Shown here piece by piece: positions 28,348 to 38,000 of a stretch of DNA of 64,000 nt; position 1 is the stretch's first letter; every line of letters begins with the position of its first letter. Below the pieces are notes generated by a model, which saw only the letters and a list, made by a program, of their open reading frames with translations, did no database searches and had not been told where the DNA came from. The stretch comes from JAIVJM01 sp963816985. GTDB lineage: Bacteria > Acidobacteriota > Blastocatellia > Pyrinomonadales > Pyrinomonadaceae. The stretch is taken from assembly GCA_963816985.1 (NCBI GenBank), contig CAWFMF010000003.1, forward strand, positions 62,001 to 126,000, in the 5' to 3' direction. Made by a program: the position numbers and the translations under genes.

Positions 28348-30157
28348 ATGAGAAAGAGTTTTATCCCCCGCGCCATCCTCTTCGTTTTCTTCGCCGCGCT
28401 CGTCGCCACGCCGCTCGCGCTCAGGCGTTGGTACGGGCGCGACGGCGGCTCGCCCGCGAAGCCGGACGCGCAAGCCGCGAAGGATTCCGCGCTCAGACGC
28501 TACGGCTTTCAACTGCAAGAAGTGTCGAAGGAAGTCGGCATCTCTTTTAACCACACCGCGCCGACGCTCGACCGCCGTCTCGAACACATCATGCCGCAGG
28601 TCGCCTCGATGGGCGCGGGCGTCTCGGTCGCCGACTTCGACCGCGACGGCTGGCAAGACCTCTACGTGACGAACAGCGGCGAAGGGAGCCGGAACGCGCT
28701 CTACCGCAACCGTGGCGACGGCACGTTCGCGGACGTGGCCGCAGAGGTCGGTCTCGCCGACGTGAACCAGCCGGAGACGGGCGTCTCGATGGGCGCGGTC
28801 TGGGGCGACTACGACAACGACGGCTTCGAAGACCTCTTCATCTACAAGTGGGGCCGTCCCGAACTCTTCCACAACGACGGCGGCAAAAGTTTTACGCGCG
28901 TCACGGAGCGCGCCGGACTGCCCGCGTGGGTCAACGCCAACACGGCCATCTGGTTCGACTACGACCGCGACGGCCACCTCGACATCTTCCTCGGCGGCTA
29001 CTACCCGGAGGACGTGAACCTCTGGCGTTTGAAGACGACGAAGATCATGCCGGAGAGCTTCGAGTACGCGCGCAACGGCGGGCGCAAGTACGTCCTCCGG
29101 GGCAAAGGCGACGGGACGTTCGAGGACGTGACGGCATCTTTAGGCGTGGACACGCACCGCTGGGCGCTCGCCGCCGCCGCCGCCGACCTGCGCGGGACTG
29201 GCTACCCCGACCTCTTCATCGCCAACGACTACGGCGTCTCCGAACTCTTCTTTAACGACGGCGGCAAACGCTTCCGCGACGAGGGCGAGACGACGGGCGT
29301 CGGCTTCTCGCCGAAGAGCGGGATGAACGTCTCGTTCGGCGACATCCTCAACCGAGGGCAGCTTCGCCGTCTACGTCACGAACATCTCCGAGGAGGGCGT
29401 GCTCATACAGGGCAACAACCTCTGGGTTCCGCGCGAGGGCACGGCGGGCGACTCCTTGAAGTTCGACAACATGGCGAGCGAGATGGGGGTCGAACTGGGC
29501 GGGTGGAGCTTCGGCTCGCAGTTCGGCGACTTCAACAACGACGGCGCGCTCGACTTGTATTTGACGAACGGCTACGTCTCTCTGGAACGAGGCACGAACT
29601 ACTGGTACGACTTCGCTAAAGTCGCCGGGGGCAATTCCTCCATCATCAGCGACGCGGCGAACTGGCCGCCGATGACGGGCCGGAGCCTTTCGGGTTTTCA
29701 GCAGAAGCGCGTCTGGATGAACGACGGGGCGGGGAAGTTTACGGACGTGGCGCAATCGGTCGGCGCGCGCGACACCTTCGACGGTCGCTCGGTCGTCGTC
29801 GCAGACCTCTGGAACCGCGGCGTCTTGGACGTGGTGGTGGCGAACCAGCGCGGGCCGCTGCTGGTTTATAAGAACACCGCCGCGCCGGAGAACAAATGGG
29901 TCGGCTTCGAGCTGGAAGGCTCGGCGAGCAACCGGAGCGCGGTCGGCGCGCAGGTCAGAGTCTACTGGGCGGGGCAGGAGCAGTTGCAGGAGGTTTCGGG
30001 CGGCAGCGGCTTCTGCGCGCAGAGCCAGCGACGCCTCCACTTCGGCTTGGGCCGTGACGCCCGCGTCGAGCGGGCCGTCATCCGCTGGCCTTCGGGCAAG
30101 ACGCAGACCATCGAAGCCCCGGAGGCGGGGAAACTTCATCGCGTCAGAGAAACTTAG
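28348..30157 (+). CDS. CRTAC1-like FG-GAP/ASPIC-UnbV protein (frameshifted)
   Basis: The start MRKSFIPRAILFVFFAALVATP (ATG 28348) gives a signal-anchor; the longer open frame starts inside a family B repeat. FG-GAP/VCBS repeats (VADFDRDGWQDLYVTNSG, DYDNDGFEDLFIY, DYDRDGHLDIFLGGY) run to about 29350. There an indel in CTCAACCGAGGGC shifts the frame from SFGDILN into EGSFAVYVTNISEEG. The second part continues with more repeats and a C-terminal ASPIC/UnbV domain (SNRSAVGAQVRVYW, HFGLG, VIRWPSGKTQTIE). About 600 residues in all. The function of CRTAC1-type proteins in bacteria is not established; Ca-dependent extracellular binding is likely. Confidence 0.8.
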
Positions 30158-30172
30158 AACGCCGAATGAAAT

Positions 30173-30263
30173 TGTAGGGGCAGGGCTTGTCCCTGCCCGT
30201 GCCTTCGGTAAATTTAATCTTGCATATGTCGTCCGGCGGGCAGGGACAAGCCCTGCCCCTACA
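30173..30263. repeat. Palindromic intergenic element, family B copy 4
   Basis: Arms TGTAGGGGCAGGGCTTGTCC and GGACAAGCCCTGCCCCTACA around an AT-rich centre. It fills the gap before the RnfD-like gene, whose true start lies past it. Confidence 0.85.
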
Positions 30264-30287
30264 GTTCTAATTTCCAAGAGGCCATTG

Positions 30288-31169
30288 ATGAGTGCCACGA
30301 CGCTTTCAGATAGCAGTCCCGCCGCCGCGCCGCCGCAAGGGGCGTCTGGCGAGCCGAAGCTCTTCGGCATTGACCACCGCTTCGTCGCGCCGCTTCTGAT
30401 TACGCTCATCCTGCTCGGCGGGCAGCTCTCGTTCGGGCTCCTTGAGAGCTACCCGAAGACGGCGCTCGCCATCGTCACGGCGATTCTGTTGGAGATAATC
30501 TTAGGCCGAATGTTCGCGGGCAAGTGGCCGCACCTGGCGAGCGCGTACATCTCCGGCATCAGCGTCGGCATCCTCGTCCGCTCGCCCGACGTGTGGCCGT
30601 TCGCCTTGTGCAGCGCCATCTCCATCACTTCGAAGTACGTCCTCAGAGTCGGCGACCGCCACATCTGGAACCCCTCGAACTTCGGCATCTGCGTGATGCT
30701 CTTCCTCGCGCCTTACACGGTCGCCTCCCTGAGCATCCAGTGGGGCAACAACGTCTGGCCGATGCTCGTCATCTGGGTGCTCGGCTCAATCATCATCTAC
30801 CGTTTGCGTCGCTTCCACATCACGCTCACTTACGTCGTCTCGTTCGTCGCCTTCTCGTTTTTGCGGAGCTACCTGACGGGCCACGCCTTCGCCGCCGAGG
30901 TCGCGCCGATTACGGGGCCGATGTACCAGCTCTTCATCTTCTTCATGATTACCGACCCGAAGACGACGGTGCGCTCGTCGAAGAAGGCACAGATGGGCGT
31001 CGCCGTCGCCGTCGCCTTCGTCGAGATGATCCTGCGGCTCTTCGAGAACGTCCACGCGCCCTACTACGCGCTCTTCCTCGTCGGCCCGACGGCGAACCTC
31101 GTGGAGATTTACCTGACGCGCCGCCGCGCCGCCGCCGCCGTCTCCCCCAAGGCGTCGGCGCACGCGTGA
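30288..31169 (+). CDS. RnfD/NqrB-like integral membrane protein
   Basis: 293 residues from ATG 30288; the open frame to the left only covers the repeat. It has about nine membrane helices. SKYVLRVGDRHIWNPSNFGI resembles the NqrB/RnfD family segment around the conserved N-P-S-N, and GPMYQLFIFFMITDPKTTV matches the later D-P-x-T signature. In NQR/Rnf complexes this subunit carries a covalent FMN and helps couple electron flow to ion transport, but no other Rnf/Nqr subunit is present here. It lies inside the CRTAC1-like gene group, which is repeatedly seen with ASPIC/UnbV proteins, so a different role is likely. The FMN-site Thr is not securely identified. Confidence 0.7.
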   Translation: MSATTLSDSSPAAAPPQGASGEPKLFGIDHRFVAPLLITLILLGGQLSFGLLESYPKTALAIVTAILLEIILGRMFAGKWPHLASAYISGISVGILVRSPDVWPFALCSAISITSKYVLRVGDRHIWNPSNFGICVMLFLAPYTVASLSIQWGNNVWPMLVIWVLGSIIIYRLRRFHITLTYVVSFVAFSFLRSYLTGHAFAAEVAPITGPMYQLFIFFMITDPKTTVRSSKKAQMGVAVAVAFVEMILRLFENVHAPYYALFLVGPTANLVEIYLTRRRAAAAVSPKASAHA

Positions 31170-31210
31170 AGAGTTTAAGATTCGTCAACGACAAGGTGGA
31201 ACGTCCCCCC

Positions 31211-33043
31211 ATGCGTCATCGCTCAACCCTTCTTTCTCTTCTTCTCCTTCCCGCTCTTCTCTCCGGCTGCAAGGAAGACCCGACGACGAAGACAAGTCTG
31301 CCGCCGCAGGAGCAGTCCATCTCTGCCACGGCCTCGCCGGGCCTGACGCCGACTCCGACGCCGGGGAGCGCGCTGAGACCTTCCGGCCCCGTCGAATTCT
31401 CGGACGTGACCGAGGCGGCGGGCCTTCGTTTCCGCCACACGAGCGGCGCGGCGGGCAAGAAGTATCTGCCGGAGACGATGGGCGCGGGCGCGGCCTTCAT
31501 AGATTTCGACAACGACGGCTGGCAGGACATCTTCCTCGTCAACTCGACGAGCTGGCCGGGCGAGAAGGGCACGAAAGGCTTCTCCGCGCTCTACCGCAAC
31601 AATCAGGACGGCACGTTCCGGGACGTGACGCGCGAGGCTGGACTAGCCTTCGAGCTTTACGGCATCGGCTGCGCCGTCGCCGACTACGACAACGACGGCT
31701 TCGCCGACATCTACGTCACGGCCATCGGCCCCGACAAGCTTTTCCGCAACCTCGGCGCGGGTAAGTTTCAGGACGTGACGCAGCGCGCAGGAGTCGGCGA
31801 CCCCGGCTTCGGGACGAGCGCCGCGTGGCTCGACTACGACCGCGACGGGCGGCTCGACCTCTTCGTCGCCAACTACGTCGAGTGGTCGCCCGAAACGGAC
31901 GTGAGCTGCACGCTCGACGGCACGAACAAGTCTTACTGCACGCCGCAGAAGTACAAGGGCCAGTCGCCGACGCTCTACCGCAACAAAGGCGACGGCACGT
32001 TCGAGAACGCGACGCAGCGCGCGGGTCTCCAAGACCCGGCAAGCAAGGCGCTCGGCGTCGCGCTCATAGATTTTAACGACGACGGCCAGCTCGACCTCTT
32101 CGTCGCCAACGACACCGAGCCGAACCGGCTCTATAAAAACAACGGCAACGGGACTTTCACCGACGAGGCTCTGACGGCGGGCGTGGCCTTCGGCGAGACG
32201 GGCGCGGCGCGCGCCGGGATGGGCGTGGACGCCGCCGACTACGACAACTCTGGCCGTCAGAGTCTCATCATCGGCAACTTCACCTCCGAGCGGATGGCGC
32301 TCTACCGGAACGAGGGCAACGGCCTCTTCACCGACGAGGCGCAAACGTCGGGCATCGGGAAGATGTCGGAGCAGTCTCTGACCTTCGCCACCTTCTTCTT
32401 CGATTACGATCTCGACGGTCTCCTCGACATCTTTGCCGTCAACGGCCACGTCTCCGACGACATTCAGAAGGTGCAGCCGCGCGTCCGCTACGCGCAGCCG
32501 CCGCACCTGTTCCGCAATCTCGGACGCCGCAAGTTTGAAGAGGTGACGGCGAGGGTCGGTCGCGCTCTTGGCCGCGCGCTCGTCGGTCGCGGCGCGGCCT
32601 ACGGTGACATGGACAACGACGGCGACCTTGATTTGCTCGTCACCTCGAACAACGGCCCGGCGCGTCTTTATCGCAACGACAACGCGAACCAGAACGACCT
32701 TTTGCGCGTGCGTCTCGTCGGCAGTCGCTCGAACCGCGACGCCGTGGGCGCGCGCGTCTCCGTGGTCGGCGCGGCGAACCCGCGCAACATGGTGCGGACG
32801 GGTTCGAGCTACGCGTCGCAGAGCGAACTGCCGCTGACTCTCGGCTTAGGAAAACCCGAAGGCGCGGAGAAGACCGTCGCGCTCGAAATCCAATGGCCGA
32901 GCGGCGAGCGGATGACGCTCCAACAGGTCAAGGCGAATCAGTCGCTCGTCATTCAAGAGGGACAGGGCATCATCAAAGCCGAGCCCATCGTCTTCGCCCG
33001 CGTCGCGCCGACGCCGACACCGACACCCGCGCCGCAGCCGTAA
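31211..33043 (+). CDS. CRTAC1-like FG-GAP/ASPIC-UnbV lipoprotein
   Basis: 610 residues from ATG 31211 (AAGGTGGA about 10 nt upstream). The N-terminus has a lipobox (LLPALLSGC), then a Pro/Thr linker. FG-GAP/VCBS repeats follow: FIDFDNDGWQDIFLVNS, DYDNDGFADIYVT, DYDRDGRLDLFVANY, DFNDDGQLDLFVAND and DMDNDGDLDLLVTSN. The C-terminal ASPIC/UnbV domain carries NRDAVGARVSVVG and GLGKPEG, ending in IQWPSG. Unlike its neighbours it has no TPR part. It is probably an outer-membrane or surface lipoprotein binding Ca2+. It shares architecture with 28348 and with the middle parts of 24718 and 33171. Confidence 0.85.
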   Translation: MRHRSTLLSLLLLPALLSGCKEDPTTKTSLPPQEQSISATASPGLTPTPTPGSALRPSGPVEFSDVTEAAGLRFRHTSGAAGKKYLPETMGAGAAFIDFDNDGWQDIFLVNSTSWPGEKGTKGFSALYRNNQDGTFRDVTREAGLAFELYGIGCAVADYDNDGFADIYVTAIGPDKLFRNLGAGKFQDVTQRAGVGDPGFGTSAAWLDYDRDGRLDLFVANYVEWSPETDVSCTLDGTNKSYCTPQKYKGQSPTLYRNKGDGTFENATQRAGLQDPASKALGVALIDFNDDGQLDLFVANDTEPNRLYKNNGNGTFTDEALTAGVAFGETGAARAGMGVDAADYDNSGRQSLIIGNFTSERMALYRNEGNGLFTDEAQTSGIGKMSEQSLTFATFFFDYDLDGLLDIFAVNGHVSDDIQKVQPRVRYAQPPHLFRNLGRRKFEEVTARVGRALGRALVGRGAAYGDMDNDGDLDLLVTSNNGPARLYRNDNANQNDLLRVRLVGSRSNRDAVGARVSVVGAANPRNMVRTGSSYASQSELPLTLGLGKPEGAEKTVALEIQWPSGERMTLQQVKANQSLVIQEGQGIIKAEPIVFARVAPTPTPTPAPQP

Positions 33044-33135
33044 CAGTACCGCGAGCGGTAGCGAGCGGGTGCGGAGACAGCGGCGAGTGTGATGACGTAA
33101 GCCTGACCCGCTGGCTACCGCGCGCGGTACTGTTT
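33042..33135. repeat. Palindromic intergenic element, family C copy 3
   Basis: Arms AACAGTACCGCGAGCGGTAG and CTACCGCGCGCGGTACTGTT, with the inner GCGGGT/ACCCGC pair. It starts at the stop codon of the preceding gene. Confidence 0.8.
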
Positions 33136-33170
33136 GCGCGCAACCGTAAAGGTGTTATTCAATCTGTCTT

Positions 33171-36100
33171 ATGAGCAATCGTTCCCGCCGTCTCGCCCTC
33201 GTCTTTCTCTGTCTCGCCTGCGCCCTCTTCGTCGTCCCCGCGCGGCGTGGCAGCGGTTCATCTCCACAGTCGAACGTCTCGGCGGAGGCGCGCGAGGAGG
33301 CTTACCGCGCGAACAATCTGGGCGTCGCGCTCTTAGAACAGTTCAAGCACGCCGAGGGGGCCGAACAGTTCCGCCGCGCTTTGAAGATTGACCCGCGACT
33401 TGCGCTCGCGCGCATCAACCTCGCCATCGCTTTGCTGTACGTGCCCGACGCCTTGAACGCGCGCAGAGAGGCTCTGGCCGCCTCGTCAATCGCGCCCAAT
33501 GCGCCGCAGCCACACTACGTCCTCGGCCTCCTCAGTAAGTCGGAGAACAAGCCCGAAGAGGCTCTCTCATCATTCCAACGCATCTTGAAGATTGACCCGC
33601 GCGACGTGGGCGCGAACGTGCAGGTCGGGCAAATCTACGCGCAGCAGCGCAAGTACCCGGAGGCCGTCGCCGCCTTCCGCGCCGCGCTCGCCGAAGAGCC
33701 TTACAACGGGACGGCGCTCTACAACCTCGGCACGGCGCTCCTGCGCGCGGGCCAACGCGAAGAGGGCCAACGGCTCGTCCAGCAGTTTCAGGCTCTCCGC
33801 CAGAGCGGCGCGGCGACGACCATCGGCCAGAACTATCTCGAACAGGGGCGATACGCCGAGGCCGTCAGCTCGACCGGCGCGGAATCAGACCTCGTGAACA
33901 AGGCGACGCCGGACGTGTCCTTCGTGGACGCGACCGAAAGCGTCATGCCGCCGCCGAAGGGGCCGGGGCTCGCTTCGAGCCCTTACCTCGGAAGCGCGGT
34001 CGTGCTTTTCGACTTCGACTCGGACGGCGACCTCGACCTCTACGGCGTCTTCGTCACGGCGCGCAAACTCTTCCGCAACGACGGCGGCAAGTTCGCCGAC
34101 GCGACCGCGCAGTCCGGCCTCACGGCATCGGAGACCGGCTGGGCCACGGGCGCGGTCGCGGGCGACTTCGACAACGATCAAAGACCCGACCTCCTCTTGA
34201 CGGGGCAGGGCTTCCTGAAGCTCTACCGCAACGCGGGCGGCGGTCGCTTCTCGGAAGTGACCACGGCGGCGCGCGTCCCCGCTTACCCCTACTCGCCCGG
34301 CGCGGCGGCCTTCGTTGACGTTGACCACGACGGCGACCTCGACATCTTCGTCGCGGGCGGCGTGGAAATCCCGAAGGCGGGCGCGCCAAGCTCTCAGCCG
34401 TCACAGCCCGCGCCGAACCTCCTGCTGCGCAACAACGGCGACGGCACGTTCGCGGACGTGACCGCCGCGTCGAAGCTCAACGGCGCGGGCGGCCACGCCG
34501 TCGCGGTCGTCCCGACCGACTACGACAACCGGCGCGACGTTGACCTGCTGGTCGTGAGCAATGAAGGCGAGGTCGCGCTCTGGAAGAACCAGAGGGACGG
34601 GACTTTCCGCAACGTCGCGGCGGAGGTCGGGCTCGGCTCGAAGGGCGCGCGGGTGGGCAGCGTCGCGGCGGGCGACGTGAACAAGGACGGTTTTACCGAC
34701 TTCTACTTCGGTCGGGCGGGCGGCCCCGGCGAGTTCGCTTTGAGCGACGGGAAGGGACGCTTCCGGATGGCTCCCGCGCCCGCCGTGGGCGCGGAGTCGG
34801 GCGAGCGCGTCGCCGCACAGTTCCTCGACTACGACAACGACGGGCTGCTCGACCTCTTGACCGTCTCCGGCTCGGCGAAGGACGGCGGCGGCCTGCGCGT
34901 GCTCCGCAACACGGGCGACGGCTGGGCCGACGTGAGCGAGAAGGCCGCGCGCGGGCTCTCGGCGGGCGGACGTTTGCTCTTGTCGGGCTGGCTCGCGTCC
35001 GGCGACGTGGACGGCGACGGCGACACAGACCTCTTCGCTGTCTCGACCGCCAACCCCCTGACCGGCGTGCTGTTCGCGCGCAACGAGGGCGGCAACCGCA
35101 ACGCCTCGGTGCGCGTGCGACTCGCGGGCAAGGTGAGCAACCGGGGCGGCGTCGGCGCGAAAGTCGAAGTCCGCGCGGGCAGTCTCGGTCAACGCGCCGA
35201 GACTTACGCGGCCACGCCTGCGCCCGCGCCCGCCGACCTCGTCTTCGGCATCGGCCAGAGGGCAGGCGCGGACGCCGTGCGCGTGCTGTGGCCCGCAGGC
35301 ATTGTGCAGACCGAGACGGAAGTCGGCGCGAAGAATTCAACGAGGCCGTCGGCGGTCGCCGTCACGACGACGGTCACGGAGTTAGACCGCAAGCCCTCTT
35401 CGTGCCCGTACCTCTACACTTGGAACGGCGAGAGGTTCGAGTTCATCACCGACTTCATGGGCGGCGGCGAACTCGGCTACTGGGCCGCGCCCGGTGTGCG
35501 CGCCGTGCCCGACCCGGACGAGTTCGTCCGCATCCGTGGCGACCAACTCAAAGAGCGTGACGGGCGCTTTGAACTGCGCGTCACGAACGAGTTGGAGGAG
35601 GCTCTCTTCATAGACTCTCTGAAGCTCGTCGCCGTCTCGCACCCGCAGGGCGTCGAGGTCTACCCGAACGAGGGGCTCGGCAACCCGACCTCGAAGACCT
35701 TCAAGCTCTACGCGACGCGCGGCGCGCGACCGCCCGCTGCCGTGCACGACGAGCACGGCCACGACGTGCGTTGGAGCGTCTTGGAGATGGACAGGCGATA
35801 CCCGGCGGACTTCGGGCTCGCGGGCCTGCGCGGCTACGCCGAAGAGCACGCGCTCGTACTCGACCTCGGAGGCAACACGCAAGGGAAGAGTGAAGTTAAA
35901 AACTCCAAGCCCGTCGAACGAGGGCGCGTCGCACGCGCTGAAGAGGAACGCATACTCTTACTGATGACCGGCTGGACGGATTACGCCTTCTCAAGCGACA
36001 ACGTGGCCGGGTCGCAGCGCGGCCTGACGTTGAAGCCGCCCGCGCTTCAGGTGAGGGACGCGCGGGGCGAGTGGCGGACGGTCATCGAGGACATCGGCAT

Positions 36101-36755
36101 CCCCGTCGGTCGCCCGCAGACGGTCGTCGTTGACCTCACGGGAAAATTCCTCTCGGCGAGCCGCGAGGTGCGCGTCCTGACGAACATGATTATCTACTGG
36201 GATCAAATTCTGGTGGACACTTCGGGCGGCGCTTTTCCCTTCCGTCTGAAGAGCCTGCGGCCCGTCGTGGCCGATTTGAGCTGGCGCGGCTTCTCGGCGG
36301 AGACGACGCCCGACGGGCGCGAGCCTTACGGCTACGACTACGAGCGCGTCTCTGAGAATGCGCCGTGGAAGACCATGACGGGCCGCTACACGCGCTTCGG
36401 CGACGTGCGCGAACTGCTGCACGGCGTTGACGACATCTTCGTCATCTCGCGCCCCGGCGACCAGATTGCGCTCTCCTTCGACGCGCGGAAGCTCCCGCCG
36501 CTCCCGCGTGGGTGGACGCGCACCTTCCTGCTCCACGCCGACGGCTTCAGCAAGGAGATGGACATCAACTCGGCGAGCCCCCATCAGGTCGCGCCGCTCC
36601 CCTTCCACGGGATGAAGAGCTACCCTTACGCCGCGCCGGACGCTTACCCCTGGACGCCCGCGCGCCGCGCCGCCGACGAACGCTATAACACGCGCGTCGT
36701 CGCCTCGCCGGTAAATGCATTTGTGGGGAACAGGGAAGAAGGGAAAGGGAATTGA
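33171..36755 (+). CDS. Large TPR/FG-GAP/ASPIC-UnbV secreted protein
   Basis: 1194 residues with a signal peptide (LALVFLCLACALFVVPAR). TPR units cover residues about 45-230 (AYRANNLGVALLEQFKHAEG, PHYVLGLLSKSENKPEEAL). Then come FG-GAP/VCBS repeats (DFDSDGDLDLYGVF, DVDHDGDLDIFVAGG, DYDNDGLLDLLTVSG) and an ASPIC/UnbV segment (SNRGGVGAKVEVRAG, VLWPAGI). The final 430 residues form the same module as in 24718: both have an 'FxGxxxxF' opening and end with YTRFGDVRELL...VDD...GD. The module is not one I recognise by name. Probable surface or periplasmic protein with several protein-binding parts. It ends the CRTAC1-like gene group. Confidence 0.8.
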   Translation: MSNRSRRLALVFLCLACALFVVPARRGSGSSPQSNVSAEAREEAYRANNLGVALLEQFKHAEGAEQFRRALKIDPRLALARINLAIALLYVPDALNARREALAASSIAPNAPQPHYVLGLLSKSENKPEEALSSFQRILKIDPRDVGANVQVGQIYAQQRKYPEAVAAFRAALAEEPYNGTALYNLGTALLRAGQREEGQRLVQQFQALRQSGAATTIGQNYLEQGRYAEAVSSTGAESDLVNKATPDVSFVDATESVMPPPKGPGLASSPYLGSAVVLFDFDSDGDLDLYGVFVTARKLFRNDGGKFADATAQSGLTASETGWATGAVAGDFDNDQRPDLLLTGQGFLKLYRNAGGGRFSEVTTAARVPAYPYSPGAAAFVDVDHDGDLDIFVAGGVEIPKAGAPSSQPSQPAPNLLLRNNGDGTFADVTAASKLNGAGGHAVAVVPTDYDNRRDVDLLVVSNEGEVALWKNQRDGTFRNVAAEVGLGSKGARVGSVAAGDVNKDGFTDFYFGRAGGPGEFALSDGKGRFRMAPAPAVGAESGERVAAQFLDYDNDGLLDLLTVSGSAKDGGGLRVLRNTGDGWADVSEKAARGLSAGGRLLLSGWLASGDVDGDGDTDLFAVSTANPLTGVLFARNEGGNRNASVRVRLAGKVSNRGGVGAKVEVRAGSLGQRAETYAATPAPAPADLVFGIGQRAGADAVRVLWPAGIVQTETEVGAKNSTRPSAVAVTTTVTELDRKPSSCPYLYTWNGERFEFITDFMGGGELGYWAAPGVRAVPDPDEFVRIRGDQLKERDGRFELRVTNELEEALFIDSLKLVAVSHPQGVEVYPNEGLGNPTSKTFKLYATRGARPPAAVHDEHGHDVRWSVLEMDRRYPADFGLAGLRGYAEEHALVLDLGGNTQGKSEVKNSKPVERGRVARAEEERILLLMTGWTDYAFSSDNVAGSQRGLTLKPPALQVRDARGEWRTVIEDIGIPVGRPQTVVVDLTGKFLSASREVRVLTNMIIYWDQILVDTSGGAFPFRLKSLRPVVADLSWRGFSAETTPDGREPYGYDYERVSENAPWKTMTGRYTRFGDVRELLHGVDDIFVISRPGDQIALSFDARKLPPLPRGWTRTFLLHADGFSKEMDINSASPHQVAPLPFHGMKSYPYAAPDAYPWTPARRAADERYNTRVVASPVNAFVGNREEGKGN

Positions 36756-36819
36756 ATAACTTCACCCGTCGTTCACCTTGACCCCTTGGCTCTCTTCACC
36801 TTTTCACTTAGAGGTTTTT

Positions 36820-37827
36820 ATGGAGCACATACGTTACTCGGTCGCCGCTTGTCAGACGGACATGCCGAACCCTTTGGAGCGGCGGGAGATGCGGCGGAAC
36901 ACGGAGCGGATGCTGTCGTTGATTGACTCGGCGGTGGCGGGCGCGGCTCCGTTCCTGCCCGTGCGCCTCGTCGTCTTCCCCGAATTCGCGCACGCCGCGC
37001 CGGTCTTCCAGACCGTCGAAGAGCTGCTCTCGAAACTCGCCGTCAACATCCCGAACGAGCACACCGAATTACTTGAGAGGAAGGCGCGCGAGCACGACAT
37101 CTACATCCAGACCGGGACGATGCTCGAAGCCGACCCTCGCTGGCCGGGCCGCGTCTTTAACACGACTTGCCTCATCGGCCCCGCAGGCGTCCTCTACAAG
37201 TACCGCAAGGTCAACACGTGGCTGCCCTACGAAGTCCACACGAGCCCGCACGACCTCGAAGGCTACGACGAGCCGCTCTTCCCCGTCGCCGACACGCCCA
37301 TCGGTCGCATCGGCTGCGCCATCTGCTACGACTGGCTCTTCCCCGAAGCCATCCGCCAACTCGCCGCCAACGGCGCGGAAGTGCTGGTGCGCGTCTCGGC
37401 CTACATGGACCCGTGGGGCGCGACGCCGCCGATGGACTGGTGGACGACCGTCAATCGCTGCCGCGCTCTTGAGAACACGGCCTACGTCGTCGCCGCGAAT
37501 CAGGGCGCGAGCTTGAAGCATTACCCGCCTTACTCGTGGCCGGGCGGGAGCATGGTGGTGGACTTCGACGGGAGGGTTCTGGCCGAGGCGAGCCCCGGCC
37601 CCGGCGAGCGCATCGTCGTCGCGCCCGTGGACGTTTCGGCCCTCCGCCACGAGCGCGCCGCGCGACGCGGCCACCACATGCTCGCGCACCTCCGCACCGA
37701 AGCCTACCCGGTCTACAATGCGCACCGCTACCCGCCGAGGCTCGAAGCCGAAGCGGCGGGGCCGAGCTTCGAGCGCAACTGCGAGCTGATAGACGAGTCG
37801 AAGCGGAGTGGCGGAGGTCGGGGCTAA
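36820..37827 (+). CDS. Nitrilase-superfamily carbon-nitrogen hydrolase
   Basis: 335 residues from ATG 36820 (GAGG 6 nt upstream); the longer frame from 36778 adds an unlikely 14-residue leader. The Glu-Lys-Cys triad is visible: E55 in VVFPEFAH, K130 in KYRKVNTWLP and C169 in GCAICYDWLFPEAIR. Spacing suits the nitrilase fold. WLP in place of the usual fold and a cytosolic location suggest an aliphatic amidase, formamidase or N-carbamoyl amidase; the exact substrate is open. It is not obviously linked to the injection-system genes downstream, which have their own promoter. Confidence 0.88.
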   Translation: MEHIRYSVAACQTDMPNPLERREMRRNTERMLSLIDSAVAGAAPFLPVRLVVFPEFAHAAPVFQTVEELLSKLAVNIPNEHTELLERKAREHDIYIQTGTMLEADPRWPGRVFNTTCLIGPAGVLYKYRKVNTWLPYEVHTSPHDLEGYDEPLFPVADTPIGRIGCAICYDWLFPEAIRQLAANGAEVLVRVSAYMDPWGATPPMDWWTTVNRCRALENTAYVVAANQGASLKHYPPYSWPGGSMVVDFDGRVLAEASPGPGERIVVAPVDVSALRHERAARRGHHMLAHLRTEAYPVYNAHRYPPRLEAEAAGPSFERNCELIDESKRSGGGRG

Positions 37828-37921
37828 ACGGGGCGGCCCTCGCCGAACCTTCTTCACGGGCGATGCGCACTTCCTTACTCCTCCCTGACGAAAGATATCG
37901 GGCGTTCGCCGCCCGAAGCTA

Positions 37922-37951
37922 TTGACAGGACAGAACGGGCGGGCATATCTT
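37922..37951 (+). promoter_or_regulatory. Candidate sigma-70 promoter ahead of the HNH effector gene
   Basis: TTGACA (perfect -35, 37922-37927), an 18-bp spacer and TATCTT (37946-37951) as a 4/6-match -10 box, 50 bp before the ATG at 38001. This is the first gene of the injection-system block. Confidence 0.5.
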
Positions 37952-38000
37952 GTGCGGACTCGCGCCTTCCGAAGGCTTCATGTCCGGGTAAAAGTAGACC

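Noticed and set aside
25681..28977. Minus-strand open frame of 1098 codons opposite the large lipoprotein gene
   Set aside because: It is a GC-rich shadow of a real TPR/FG-GAP gene, with Val/Arg/Glu-rich composition, no domain and no ribosome site.
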